DNA from: DATCJY01 sp036562565
Lineage (GTDB): Bacteria > Bacteroidota > Bacteroidia > Flavobacteriales_D > Sanyastnellaceae
DNA length: 41,014 nucleotides
Direction: 5' to 3'
Assembly: GCA_036562565.1 (NCBI GenBank)
Contig: DATCJY010000038.1
Coordinates: 1 to 41,014 of the forward strand
The notes under the pieces were generated by a model. That model was not told where the DNA came from and searched no databases. It worked only from the letters and a program-made list of their open reading frames with translations. Positions 9,238 to 18,155 of this stretch are shown piece by piece. The position numbers and the translations under genes are program-made. Numbering within the stretch: position 1 is the stretch's first letter; each line of letters starts with the position of its first letter.

Positions 9238-10473
9238 ATGAACAAGGTCATCGGAAGCAAATGCAGCGCATCCGATGACGCAATAGATGTATCCATTACC
9301 GAAATGATGGATGATGCCTTGCGCAGCACATGGGATGCCTTCATGCCCGCAGAGCATTCTTTCCTTCATTCCGATTACTTGCAGGCTCTTGAGAAAGCCA
9401 ATGGTCGTGGACTTGAATTGCGCTACGTAACGTTTCGTGATGAAAGCGGTGTGCTCGGGATGGCTGCTTTTCAGATAACACACTTTGCCACATCGCCTGA
9501 TGCCTATGCCAATCCCGTGATGCGTTTCCTGCACAATGCCACTCAGCTTGTGCGCATGGGACATGTACACAACATCCTCATCTGTGGCAATGCAATAGCA
9601 ACAGGCGAACACGGATTCTATTTTGCTCCGCATATCTCCACAGAGAAGAAGGTGGAGCTGCTCGCCAAAGCAATGAACACCATCGCCAAGCAAGAGAAGC
9701 AAAAGAAAAGACGCATCTGTGCAATGGTGGTCAAGGACTTTTATCCCCAGAATGCCGCAGTTTCCAAAGCGTTTGAGGAGTTTGGTTTCAAAGCTTTTCA
9801 GGTTGATCACAACATGGTGATGCCGTTACTGCCGGAGTGGAAGTCGTTGGATGATTACTTGGCAGCGATGGTTACCAAGTTCCGCACCAAGGCCAAGGCA
9901 GCTTTGTCGCGTTCTGCGGTCTTGCAAATCCAGAACCTTTCAGCCCAATCCATTGTTCCTTATCTCGAGGAGATTCGCACGCTCTATGAAAACGTGCATT
10001 ACCGGGCTGATTTTCGTCTGGGTAAAATGAATGTGGACGCATTGCCAATGCTTCTTCAGCAAATGCCCGATCGCTTTGTGGTACGCACTTATCACTTAGA
10101 TGGTAAGGTAGTGGGCTTTATGACGGCCATGCAATGTGGGCGTTCTTTGGAGGCACACATCATTGGTATAGATTATTCGTGCAACAAAGAGTGCGGAGTC
10201 TATCAACGCATACTTTATGATTATGTAGCACTAGGCATTGACCGCGGCTGCGAGCGCATTGTATTGGGTCGCACGGCAGCGGAGATTAAGTCCACCATTG
10301 GTGCCTTGCCTGTTGACCTCACTTGTGCCATCATCCATCAGCGCAGCATCAGCAATGCATTGCTGAAACTCATCTTGCGCTACGTAGGTCCATCGGAATA
10401 CGAACAGCGCCAACCCTACAAAGCAGAGGTGTATCAGCGTATCAAAAAAGAAGAGAAAGTACTCGTGGGTTAA
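9238..10473 (+). CDS. GNAT-family N-acetyltransferase (FemAB/BioF2-like)
   Basis: The protein is about 411 residues and cytosolic, with no signal peptide or membrane segment. Its size and C-terminal half (KFRTKAKAAL through VVGFMTAMQ and IGIDYS) fit the duplicated GNAT fold of the FemAB/Acetyltransf_6 group. Members transfer an acyl or aminoacyl group to amines, often in cell-wall or exopolysaccharide modification. The substrate cannot be told from sequence. ATG 9214 would add eight residues; I prefer 9238 because of the promoter at 9177-9203. The 3' end meets the minus-strand gene at 10470, and the two stop codons share the bases TTAA. The family call is fairly good, the function only general. 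Confidence 0.8.
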   Translation: MNKVIGSKCSASDDAIDVSITEMMDDALRSTWDAFMPAEHSFLHSDYLQALEKANGRGLELRYVTFRDESGVLGMAAFQITHFATSPDAYANPVMRFLHNATQLVRMGHVHNILICGNAIATGEHGFYFAPHISTEKKVELLAKAMNTIAKQEKQKKRRICAMVVKDFYPQNAAVSKAFEEFGFKAFQVDHNMVMPLLPEWKSLDDYLAAMVTKFRTKAKAALSRSAVLQIQNLSAQSIVPYLEEIRTLYENVHYRADFRLGKMNVDALPMLLQQMPDRFVVRTYHLDGKVVGFMTAMQCGRSLEAHIIGIDYSCNKECGVYQRILYDYVALGIDRGCERIVLGRTAAEIKSTIGALPVDLTCAIIHQRSISNALLKLILRYVGPSEYEQRQPYKAEVYQRIKKEEKVLVG

Positions 10474-11021
10474 AAGCCGATGAGTCCGCCCACGCGAAAG
10501 ATGGGATTGGAATAAGGTGAGCGCGGGTCTTGAATCAAATCGAACAAAACAAGAATCCCAAAACGTACTGGCCCTGAGTTTTGGTAGCCTGCACCTACAA
10601 GCCACACCGGTGCGTTGTTGGTATATCCGTCACCGCGCGGTGTCTGAAAGTTCATGGTAAGGTATTCAAACTCGGTATGCACAAGGATATTCTCAAACAT
10701 GTAGGCACGGCTCCACACCGATGGTCCATAGATGTGCTGTGAATATCCGCGACTGCCCGAATAGATGTAGTTGAAGCCCACACCGCTAACCCACCAGTCG
10801 GTGAGTTTATAGCCCACCATCGGGTTCACTTGAAAATAAGAATAGGTGCCGATAGCACCACCTAGGTTACCGCCAAATACCAGTCGGTCTTTGAAGGATG
10901 TTGCCTTGGCAGGTTCTGCCTGTTTTGCGGTCGGTACATAATCGTCATCACCGCTTTGTTGTGCGGAATGAACGAGGGGCAACGAGCACAAGAGCAAAAT
11001 GAGCCAAAGTCCTTTCTTCAT
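10470..11021 (-). CDS. Small outer-membrane beta-barrel-like protein
   Basis: The protein has 183 residues with a clear signal peptide (MKKGLWLILLLCSLPLVHSA). A short Lys/Asp-rich linker follows, then about 140 residues of alternating aromatic and polar strands (for example GYKLTDWWVSGVGFNYIYSG). It ends in a strand with terminal Phe (VGGLIGF), the usual outer-membrane insertion signal. The shape fits a small 8-stranded barrel with phrases such as VNPMVGYKLTDWWVSGVG, common in uncharacterised Bacteroidota proteins. It lies 22 bases downstream of the lipid kinase gene on the same strand and is probably co-transcribed with it. The role is unknown. Confidence 0.75.
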   Translation of the reverse strand: MKKGLWLILLLCSLPLVHSAQQSGDDDYVPTAKQAEPAKATSFKDRLVFGGNLGGAIGTYSYFQVNPMVGYKLTDWWVSGVGFNYIYSGSRGYSQHIYGPSVWSRAYMFENILVHTEFEYLTMNFQTPRGDGYTNNAPVWLVGAGYQNSGPVRFGILVLFDLIQDPRSPYSNPIFRVGGLIGF

Positions 11022-11043
11022 ATAGCGCGTGGTTGCATTTGAG

Positions 11044-11934
11044 TTAAGCTAGTATATCTATCTGTTCGCTGATACTGATGGTACACGGTAGTCGACTGCC
11101 GCGTTCGCCTTCTTTTTCTATGCGCATATCGCCCACCAGTCGCAATTTGTTTGTCCTAATATACTGCATCTGCGGAATGTCGAGCTTTACACCTTTTCGC
11201 AATTTGCCCATGTAGCGGATGTATTGAAGGATGTTTACATCACCCACCACAGTAACGTCCAGCATACCGTCATACATATCGGCCTCAGGTGCTATGCAAA
11301 TGCCACTGCCGAAATATTTGCCGTTGCAGCAAGCCACGAGCAAGGCTTTGCCTGTCCAGGTCTTACCGTCATATTCTAGCGTGATTACCTTCTTGCGATA
11401 AGTGATGAAACACTCGAAGATAGCCCAGGCATATTTGAAATTACCGGGGAGGTATCGGGCCATGGTGGACACGCGCTCCACAACCTTCGTAGTAAGTCCG
11501 GTGCTGGACTCATTGATGAAGTATTCGATGCGGCCGCTCTCGGCCACAATTTTGCCGATGTCAATTTTCTTGATTTCACACCGCTCCAATCGCTGGATGA
11601 AGTCTTTTAGCGATTTGCCCTTCCAGCTGAAACTGCGACCGAAATCATTGCCCGACCCGTAGGGCAGCATTGCAATAGCCGGTATTTTAGCAGTGGGATG
11701 TTCGCGCTGGTAAATCTTGATGCCGTTGAGGCACTCGTTGAGCAAGCCATCACCCCCTATGGCCGTCATGATATCTGCTTTTGATGCATTTTCATAAGCA
11801 ATTTGTTTACCCGTTCCGAAGTCAGAGGTAAAACAGAAGTAGAACTGATGGTTGGCCGGGCGCAGAGCCTCCAGCTCTTTAGGCAAATGGCGCAACTCTT
11901 TTTTGCCACCATGAATAATGAAAATAACTCTCAT
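11044..11934 (-). CDS. Diacylglycerol kinase-family lipid kinase (YegS/DgkB-like)
   Basis: This 296-residue protein is of typical length for bacterial lipid kinases of the DAGK catalytic family, which phosphorylate diacylglycerol or related lipids at the inner face of the membrane with ATP. The nucleotide-binding signature GGDGLLNE is at residues 60-67 (family form GGDGTxNE, with Leu for Thr). The second conserved block LPYGSGNDFGRSF starts at residue 90. FINESSTGLTTKVVE marks the start of the C-terminal beta domain, and the C-terminal block contains APEADMYDGMLDV. The start ATG at 11934 gives the expected N-terminal strand VIFIIHGG. It is followed by the barrel gene at 11021. The exact lipid substrate is undetermined. 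Confidence 0.9.
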   Translation of the reverse strand: MRVIFIIHGGKKELRHLPKELEALRPANHQFYFCFTSDFGTGKQIAYENASKADIMTAIGGDGLLNECLNGIKIYQREHPTAKIPAIAMLPYGSGNDFGRSFSWKGKSLKDFIQRLERCEIKKIDIGKIVAESGRIEYFINESSTGLTTKVVERVSTMARYLPGNFKYAWAIFECFITYRKKVITLEYDGKTWTGKALLVACCNGKYFGSGICIAPEADMYDGMLDVTVVGDVNILQYIRYMGKLRKGVKLDIPQMQYIRTNKLRLVGDMRIEKEGERGSRLPCTISISEQIDILA

Positions 11935-12021
11935 AAGACCGCTTCCAAAGTAGCACTTTGGAGATGTGAATAAATGGCTTCAAAAAGGTTTTATTCACAG
12001 TTTTCAGAACACCTGATTTTC

Positions 12022-12029
12022 TAAGTTTG
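12022..12029 (+). promoter_or_regulatory. -7 promoter element of the aminotransferase operon
   Basis: TAAGTTTG is a perfect match to the Bacteroidota -7 element TAnnTTTG and lies 63 bases before the ATG at 12093. No clear TTG is seen at the expected upstream distance, so the -33 part would be weak. It sits between divergent genes and faces the operon. Confidence 0.5.
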
Positions 12030-12092
12030 CACAGCCTTTATTTTTCGCGTGATGCGCAGCGGAGAACGCGGGTAGGACTTAAATAACACTGC

Positions 12093-13310
12093 ATGAACGA
12101 AACGTTGAATAAAACTATTGGTAAGCCATCGCTTCTTCTGGAGTCGCTTACGGAATCAGCAACCCTTGCCATGGCGCGCCTCAGCCGCGAGCTATCACAG
12201 CAGGGCAAGGACATTGTAAGTCTCTCCTTAGGTGAGCCTGATTTTGACACACCGGATTTTATCAAGGAAGCGGCTATCGATGCTATGAATAAGAACATCA
12301 CGCACTATCCACCGGTAAACGGAATTCTGGAAGTACGTCAGGCAATTGCAAAGAAATTTGAACGCGACAACGGCCTGCACTACCAAGCAGACCAGATTGT
12401 GGTCTCCACCGGAGCCAAGCAGGCCATTGCGAATGCTGTGTATGCGCTTGTCAACCCCGGTGATGAGGTGATTATGCCTAGCCCTTTCTGGGTGAGCTAT
12501 GCGGAAATTGTCAAGATGGCTGGAGGTGTGCCGGTGCTCATCAATGCCACAGTGGAGAATGATTTTAAAATCACTGCTGAACAACTCAAGAATGCCATCA
12601 CTCCCAAGACAAAGTTGATTATCTACAGCTCGCCTTGTAACCCTACAGGTTCCGTGTATTCACGTCAGGAACTGGAAGCTTTTGCCGAGGTAATTGAGCA
12701 AAAAGAAGAACTTTATGTAATAAGTGATGAGATTTATGAGCTCATCAATTTCTCTGGCAAAACACAAAGCATCGCAGCCATTGGCAATTTGATGAACCGC
12801 ACCATTACGGTGAACGGAGTGTCCAAGGCTTTTGCGATGACAGGTTGGAGAATTGGATACATCGGTGCGCCAAAGTGGATAGCCGATGCCTGCAATAAAT
12901 TTCAAGGACAAATCACCAGCGGTGCCAACAGCATTGCGCAGATGGCTTGTAAAGCCGCTGTGGAAGCTGACCCTTCAGTAGTGAAACCGATGATTGACGT
13001 GTTCAAGAAACGTAGAGACCTCGTCTATGACCTCATGAGCGAGATTCCGGACATCAAGATTAACAAGCCTGAAGGTGCCTTCTATTTCTTCCCGGATGTA
13101 TCGGCATACTTCGGCAAGTCTGATGGCAATACGACTATTCATAGCGGTACAGACCTCTCCATGTATTTGTTGCAAAACGAGCTGGTAGCGGTGGTGTCCG
13201 GAGGTGCCTTTGGTGATGACAACTGCATCCGCATTTCTTATGCGGCATCAGAGGAAGTATTGACTAAAGCCATTGCGCGCATCAAGAATGGTTTGTCCAA
13301 ACTCAAGTAA
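12093..13310 (+). CDS. PLP-dependent class I aminotransferase (aspartate aminotransferase type)
   Basis: This 405-residue fold-type I aminotransferase most likely converts aspartate and 2-oxoglutarate to oxaloacetate and glutamate. Visible family features are SLGEPDFDTP (residues 45-54), the GAKQAI cofactor-binding turn (107-112), the block SSPCNPTGS (179-187), SDEIYE (211-216) and the PLP-binding lysine in NGVSKAFAMTGWRIGY (Lys245). It is of normal full length. It leads a plus-strand operon; the next gene starts 33 bases after its stop. Specificity for aspartate versus aromatic or prephenate substrates cannot be settled by motif. Its place upstream of aroA would suit aromatic amino-acid metabolism, but that is inference. 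Confidence 0.92.
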   Translation: MNETLNKTIGKPSLLLESLTESATLAMARLSRELSQQGKDIVSLSLGEPDFDTPDFIKEAAIDAMNKNITHYPPVNGILEVRQAIAKKFERDNGLHYQADQIVVSTGAKQAIANAVYALVNPGDEVIMPSPFWVSYAEIVKMAGGVPVLINATVENDFKITAEQLKNAITPKTKLIIYSSPCNPTGSVYSRQELEAFAEVIEQKEELYVISDEIYELINFSGKTQSIAAIGNLMNRTITVNGVSKAFAMTGWRIGYIGAPKWIADACNKFQGQITSGANSIAQMACKAAVEADPSVVKPMIDVFKKRRDLVYDLMSEIPDIKINKPEGAFYFFPDVSAYFGKSDGNTTIHSGTDLSMYLLQNELVAVVSGGAFGDDNCIRISYAASEEVLTKAIARIKNGLSKLK

Positions 13311-13343
13311 TTCATTTTATCATATAGTGCAAGAATCATCGTA

Positions 13344-14342
13344 ATGACCAAAGGCGAATTAGAACAACTCTTCCATCACTTCAACTCCTTGACAGCATTG
13401 ATCATCGGAGATGTGATGATAGATGCATATTACTGGGGAAAAGTGGAGCGAATCTCGCCTGAGGCGCCTGTGCCGGTAGTGCAGGTTCAGAAGAGAGAAA
13501 ACCGCTTGGGTGGTGCGGCCAATGTAGCTCTCAACGTCAAAAGCCTTGGTGCCAAAGCCATCATCTGCTCCGTTGTGGGCGATGGTAACAAGGGCGACAT
13601 GTTTCGCAACACACTCAAGGAAAACAATTTTTCTACCGAAGGCATCATCGATTCCAATGAACGCATGACGACCGTCAAGACACGCGTCATCAGCCAAGGG
13701 CATCACTTGTTGCGCGTGGATGAGGAGATGACCACTCCACTGTCACAAACCGATGAGCGCCACTTGCTCCGCTGCATCAAAGGCATCTTGGACAAACAAC
13801 AGGTTGATGTAATCATCTTTGAAGACTACAACAAAGGTGTGCTCACGGAAAACGTCATCAACAGCGTAATCCAATGGGCACTTGCTCTCAATATACCGAT
13901 AGCGGTAGATCCTAAGAAAGAAAACTTCTTTGCCTACAAAGGCGTGACCTTGTTCAAACCCAACCTCAAGGAATTGCGCGAAGGTTTGCGCGTGGAGTTT
14001 GACAAAAACGATGAAGCAGCGTTGCGCAGCTCCATTGATGAGCTACAAAAACGCCTTGGCAACGAACTCACCATGGTGACCCTCTCAGAGCTTGGAGTGA
14101 TTACCAAAAGCAATGAAGGTTACTACCGCGAGCCCGCACACGAGCGCAACATCCTTGACGTAAGTGGGGCAGGAGATACCGTCATCAGTGTGGCCTCGCT
14201 TGCTCTTGCTGGTGGTGCCAATCCACAAGTGATGACTGCACTTGCCAATTTGGCCGGTGGACTGGTTTGCGAAAAAGTAGGTGTAGTATCCATCGATAAA
14301 GATTTGCTTCTGGAAGAAGCCATTCAACATCTTGCTCAATAG
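13344..14342 (+). CDS. rfaE1: D-glycero-beta-D-manno-heptose-7-phosphate kinase (RfaE1/HldA-type)
   Basis: This is a 332-residue PfkB/ribokinase-fold sugar kinase. The N-terminal block IGDVMIDAYYWGKVERISPE continuing into APVPVVQV and the LGGAANVALN motif are the RfaE kinase signature. The C-terminal PfkB motif DVSGAGDTV contains the catalytic Asp278. RfaE1 phosphorylates heptose 7-phosphate at C1 on the way to ADP-heptose, used for lipopolysaccharide core or surface glycans. The cytidylyltransferase half of bifunctional HldE is absent, so a separate adenylyltransferase should exist elsewhere. The gene follows the aminotransferase by 33 bases and precedes ubiE by 20. Confidence 0.88.
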   Translation: MTKGELEQLFHHFNSLTALIIGDVMIDAYYWGKVERISPEAPVPVVQVQKRENRLGGAANVALNVKSLGAKAIICSVVGDGNKGDMFRNTLKENNFSTEGIIDSNERMTTVKTRVISQGHHLLRVDEEMTTPLSQTDERHLLRCIKGILDKQQVDVIIFEDYNKGVLTENVINSVIQWALALNIPIAVDPKKENFFAYKGVTLFKPNLKELREGLRVEFDKNDEAALRSSIDELQKRLGNELTMVTLSELGVITKSNEGYYREPAHERNILDVSGAGDTVISVASLALAGGANPQVMTALANLAGGLVCEKVGVVSIDKDLLLEEAIQHLAQ

Positions 14343-14362
14343 ACATAATTAGAAACATAGAA

Positions 14363-15091
14363 TTGGAAACAGTTAAGCCGTACAACTCCGAAGGCGAGAA
14401 AAAAGAACAAGTAGCAGAGATGTTTAATAACATCTCCCACAGCTATGATTTCCTCAATCACTTTTTTTCATTGGGAATAGATGTGTTGTGGCGCAAGAAA
14501 GCCATGCGCATTTTAAAGAAAGAAAATCCCAAACGCTTATTGGACGTGGCTACCGGAACGGGTGACTTTGCACTCGAAGCTGTGCGCATGAAAGTGGGCG
14601 CAGAGAAAATCATCGGTGTGGACATCAGTGAAGGTATGCTGGAGGTAGGGCGCAAGAAAGTGGCCGCCAAGAACCTTTCCGATATCATAGAGCTCAGAAT
14701 AGGCGATTCTGAGAATCTGCCTTTTGAAGATAATTCATTTGATGCCTATACCGTTGCCTTCGGTGTGCGCAATTTTCAGAACCTCGAAAAAGGATTGACG
14801 GAGATGAAACGAGTACTCAAGCCCGGCTCACTGGGCATCGTGCTTGAATTCTCCAAACCAAAGGCATTTCCCTTTAAACAACTTTACTTCTTCTACTTCA
14901 GATACATCATGCCGCTGATTGGACGCATTGTGTCCAAAGACCAACGGGCTTATACTTATTTGCCGGAAAGTGTAAAAGCTTTTCCATCGGGTGATGATTT
15001 TTTAGCTATCATGAATAAGATAGGTTATAAGGATACGAAACGCATTCCGCTTACGGGAGGTATTGCGACCATTTATCTTGGAAGAAAATGA
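14363..15091 (+). CDS. ubiE: Demethylmenaquinone methyltransferase (UbiE/MenG)
   Basis: This 242-residue SAM-dependent methyltransferase performs the final C-methylation in menaquinone synthesis. The N-terminal block KKEQVAEMFNNISHSYDFLN and the segment SLGIDVLWRKK are diagnostic of UbiE/MenG. The SAM-binding motif LLDVATGTGDF is at about residues 59-69, and AFGVRNFQN is the family post-I block. The start is TTG at 14363. No in-frame ATG lies upstream, and the next ATG, within the conserved EQVAEMF, would cut into that block. The gene overlaps aroA by the four bases ATGA at 15088-15091, so the two are translationally coupled. Bacteroidota often place porT beside ubiE; here aroA is in that position. 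Confidence 0.93.
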   Translation: METVKPYNSEGEKKEQVAEMFNNISHSYDFLNHFFSLGIDVLWRKKAMRILKKENPKRLLDVATGTGDFALEAVRMKVGAEKIIGVDISEGMLEVGRKKVAAKNLSDIIELRIGDSENLPFEDNSFDAYTVAFGVRNFQNLEKGLTEMKRVLKPGSLGIVLEFSKPKAFPFKQLYFFYFRYIMPLIGRIVSKDQRAYTYLPESVKAFPSGDDFLAIMNKIGYKDTKRIPLTGGIATIYLGRK

Positions 15092-16356
15092 AAGTTTATC
15101 CCTCAGAGTTGACGGGCACAGTGGCTGCGCCCGGTAGCAAAAGTGCAGCCCAACGTATGGTCGCATGTGCATTGCTGGCGCGCGGAGAGAGCGTAATACG
15201 TGAGTTTCCCGATAGCGATGATTGTGTGGCATCACTGGGGATAGCCAAAGCCCTTGGCGCCATTATTACCCAAAAGGGAAATACAGTGACCATAAAAGGT
15301 GGCTTTCCTGATGCATTTCGCTCCGGTATTCGCAATCCGAGCAAAGAGATAATGTGTGGCGAGTCAGGGCTTTCTTCCCGTATGTTCACTCCCATTGTGG
15401 CACTTAGTGAAGAGGAGATAACCATCAACGGACATGGTACCTTGCTCAAGCGCTCGTTTGCCGACTTTGAAAAAATTCTTCCGGCTATCGGGGTGCAATG
15501 CACCACCAACAACGGCCTACTGCCCGTAAAAGTGAAAGGCCCATTGCAAGGAGGAGAGCTGGAAATGGATGGTGCAATGTCCTCCCAATTTCTCACCGGG
15601 GTGCTCACGGCACTTGCACGTGCCAACGGCCCATCCACTGTCACGGTACACAACCTCACCAGCCGTCCGTATGTGGACATGACCATCCAAATCCTTAAGC
15701 AATTCGGGGTAGAGGTGACACATGAGGATTATCGTGTGTTCCATATTAAACCCACACTTTATAAGCCACAGGACTTGGTGGTGCCCGGTGACTGGAGTGG
15801 CGCTGCCTTCCTGCTCGTAGCCGGTGCACTGTGTGCTCCGCAAGGCATTACCATTACCAACCTGTCAACTACCATCTCACAGGCGGATGCCGCCATTCTC
15901 GATGTATTGAAACTGGCGGGTGTTTCCTTCACCACTTCAGATGATAGCGTGACGGTAAGAGAAAGCGATATCCATGCTTTTGAATTTGATGCCAATCAAT
16001 GTCCTGATTTGTTTCCGCCCATTGTTGCCCTTGCAGCATTTGCCAATGGTGTAAGCACCATTTACGGCACCAAACGCCTCGTGCACAAGGAGAGCAACAG
16101 AGCGAAGACCTTGCAGCAGGAATTCGCGAAAGCCAACATCCGCATCACCTTGCGCGATGATGAGATGAAGGTTTATCCAGCACCGATTCGACCGGCAATT
16201 ATCAACTCACACAATGACCATCGCATTGCCATGGCAGGTGCGGTGCTAGGGCTGGCCGGTGACCGCATGACCATTCGCGGTGCAGAAGCCGTGGCAAAAT
16301 CATTTCCTACATTTTTTGAAGTGATAAAGCAGCTCAATGCTAAAGTATCTTCGTGA
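15088..16356 (+). CDS. aroA: 3-phosphoshikimate 1-carboxyvinyltransferase (EPSP synthase)
   Basis: This 422-residue enzyme is of full family length. It transfers the enolpyruvyl group of PEP to shikimate 3-phosphate in aromatic amino-acid synthesis. Seen motifs: APGSKSAAQRMVACALLA near residue 14 with substrate-binding Lys18, CGESGLSSRMFTP (the usual NAGT block is replaced by a divergent ESGLSSR form), QFLTGVLTAL, and the C-terminal NSHNDHRIAMAGAVLGLAG. The divergent NAGT block is shared by a Bacteroidota subset of AroA. It overlaps ubiE upstream and the CotH gene downstream by a few bases each, consistent with one operon. Confidence 0.92.
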   Translation: MKVYPSELTGTVAAPGSKSAAQRMVACALLARGESVIREFPDSDDCVASLGIAKALGAIITQKGNTVTIKGGFPDAFRSGIRNPSKEIMCGESGLSSRMFTPIVALSEEEITINGHGTLLKRSFADFEKILPAIGVQCTTNNGLLPVKVKGPLQGGELEMDGAMSSQFLTGVLTALARANGPSTVTVHNLTSRPYVDMTIQILKQFGVEVTHEDYRVFHIKPTLYKPQDLVVPGDWSGAAFLLVAGALCAPQGITITNLSTTISQADAAILDVLKLAGVSFTTSDDSVTVRESDIHAFEFDANQCPDLFPPIVALAAFANGVSTIYGTKRLVHKESNRAKTLQQEFAKANIRITLRDDEMKVYPAPIRPAIINSHNDHRIAMAGAVLGLAGDRMTIRGAEAVAKSFPTFFEVIKQLNAKVSS

Positions 16357-18068
16357 TACGCATGAACAGATTTATTGGCTTTTACCTGATCTATATACTG
16401 TTGGTGGTTTGCAGTTCATCCTGCAGCACTGCCGGTGAATCACAAGTATTCTGGAAAGCGGCAGCTCCATCACTCGACCAATGGACAGAGTTGTCGTCAC
16501 CTCCGGTGGTGAAGGAAGCGAAGGAGACCACTTATGATGCTCGCAAGTGGCACACCACGTTCGATTCCGTTTCGTTTACTGATAAGGTGGTTTGGCTAGC
16601 TCCGGATTCATTGCGCTTCGAGCTGAAGCTCAACGGCAAGAACATCGTGACCAACCTGCAGTTCAACTTATGGCCTTCTTCATTCTCTGAGGAGGAAATC
16701 GTTATCTATCCCAATAACTGGAAGGTGCGTCCTTACATCATCGATGCTCAATATTTCCGCACGTTGCTCAAACCTTCGGGCAATGAATTATTGTTATCGG
16801 TTACCAATGCCGGCAAAGGAAATTGGAGCAAGCAGGAATGTGTTTTGCTGCTGAGCACATCCAATAGCAATGAATCAACACATCCATTGCCGGTAGGCAC
16901 TCCTTTTGAACCGCGCGGCCTGCCTGTTGTGCATGTAGATGTAAAAGGCAACAGCATATTAAAGAATGAAAAAGTACAAGCACAAATGCGTATTTCATGT
17001 ACAGGTGTAACGGATGACGAGTGTAGCGATGAATCTTACAAAGTGAAGATCAATGTGCGTGGATATTCCTCTTCACATTTCTCCAAGAAGCAATACAGCC
17101 TACATGTATTGGATGATGCCGATAAGAAGCAGAAAGTGGAATTGCTCGGTATGAATGAAGCGAAGCGCTGGATATTGCAAGGACCTTATTCGGACCCATC
17201 GCTCATGCGCAATCCTTTTGCTTATCAGCTTTGGCGCAAAATGGGCTATTGGGCACCGGAGAGCCGTTATGTGGAGCTTGTGCTCAATAATACCTATCAA
17301 GGCGTCTATTACCTCATGGAGCGGGTAGAGGCCAATGGTTCCCGACTGGATATTGATAACAGCCCCAAAGCGCTCACGCCTTTTCTTGTACAGCTCAATC
17401 GTCCGGATAAGAACGACACCATTGTGCGCGTAATGGGACGTCCGTTCATTCTGTATAAAACGCCAAGCAATAGATTGAATGATGAAGCTTATCGCACAGC
17501 CGTGTCCGATGCATTGCAGCAAATGATGAATGCGTTGCAACAGCCATTGCAATCATCGATCATCGATTGGGAATCGTTTGCTGATTATGTCTTGTTTCAA
17601 GAATTGATGAAAAATGTGGATGCGTATGTGGTGAGTACGTATTTCCATAGTGATGGTCGTCAAATCAAAGCGGGGCCTGTTTGGGATTTTGATTTGGGGC
17701 TTGGGGCAACGGCTCGTGATAATGGCAAAAGCCCTGAGGAATTTGTGTTTGATATGAACTATAAAAAGCTGCCCGAATTCTGGAAAAGCTTGTTGAGCGA
17801 TGAAGCATTTCGTGCATACATGAAGAAACGTTATGCGCAATTGCGCCAAACAGTATGGACGGAAGAGCAACTTCTCAAAGGCATGGACGCCTTGCAGAAA
17901 CAACTCAACCGGGATGCTATAGAACGCAATTTCACGCGTTTCCCAATTTGGGGTGCAAAGCAGTTGGAAACTTATTCGCAAGTGCCTGCAAGTTATGACC
18001 TCGAGCTTTCGGGGATGAAGGACTGGTTGCGCAAGCGTTTGCAGTGGATGGACAATGCCTTGAGATGA
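16353..18068 (+). CDS. CotH-family protein kinase-like lipoprotein
   Basis: This 571-residue protein has a lipoprotein signal (YLIYILLVVCSSSCSTAG; likely modified Cys in SSSC). The mature part carries CotH-family blocks: KINVRGYSSSHFSKKQYSL, LNNTYQGVYYLMERVEANG and GPVWDFDLGLGATA. The last matches the metal-binding DxD-like motif of CotH (spore-coat kinases and bacterial relatives). In Bacteroidota these are secreted or surface-anchored; the substrate is unknown. Translation could begin at GTG 16353, overlapping the aroA stop, or more simply at ATG 16362. It is the last plus-strand gene of the operon. A terminator downstream points the other way and serves the next, minus-strand gene. Confidence 0.85.
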   Translation: MIRMNRFIGFYLIYILLVVCSSSCSTAGESQVFWKAAAPSLDQWTELSSPPVVKEAKETTYDARKWHTTFDSVSFTDKVVWLAPDSLRFELKLNGKNIVTNLQFNLWPSSFSEEEIVIYPNNWKVRPYIIDAQYFRTLLKPSGNELLLSVTNAGKGNWSKQECVLLLSTSNSNESTHPLPVGTPFEPRGLPVVHVDVKGNSILKNEKVQAQMRISCTGVTDDECSDESYKVKINVRGYSSSHFSKKQYSLHVLDDADKKQKVELLGMNEAKRWILQGPYSDPSLMRNPFAYQLWRKMGYWAPESRYVELVLNNTYQGVYYLMERVEANGSRLDIDNSPKALTPFLVQLNRPDKNDTIVRVMGRPFILYKTPSNRLNDEAYRTAVSDALQQMMNALQQPLQSSIIDWESFADYVLFQELMKNVDAYVVSTYFHSDGRQIKAGPVWDFDLGLGATARDNGKSPEEFVFDMNYKKLPEFWKSLLSDEAFRAYMKKRYAQLRQTVWTEEQLLKGMDALQKQLNRDAIERNFTRFPIWGAKQLETYSQVPASYDLELSGMKDWLRKRLQWMDNALR

Positions 18069-18089
18069 GGCAACTTTTCAATAAAAGGC

Positions 18090-18122
18090 AAACAACAAAA
18101 AGGCCCGCTCAAGTGGCGGACC
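18090..18122 (-). terminator. Terminator of the sigma/PKD-protein operon
   Basis: Read on the minus strand, GGTCCGC pairs with GCGGGCC (one G-T pair) around a 7-base loop (18102-18122). It is followed by the T-rich tract TTTTTGTTGTTT down to 18090. It lies 33 bases beyond the stop of the gene at 18156. Confidence 0.75.
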
Positions 18123-18155
18123 CTGATGTGCTATTTTTTCCAGAGTAGCGGTAAT

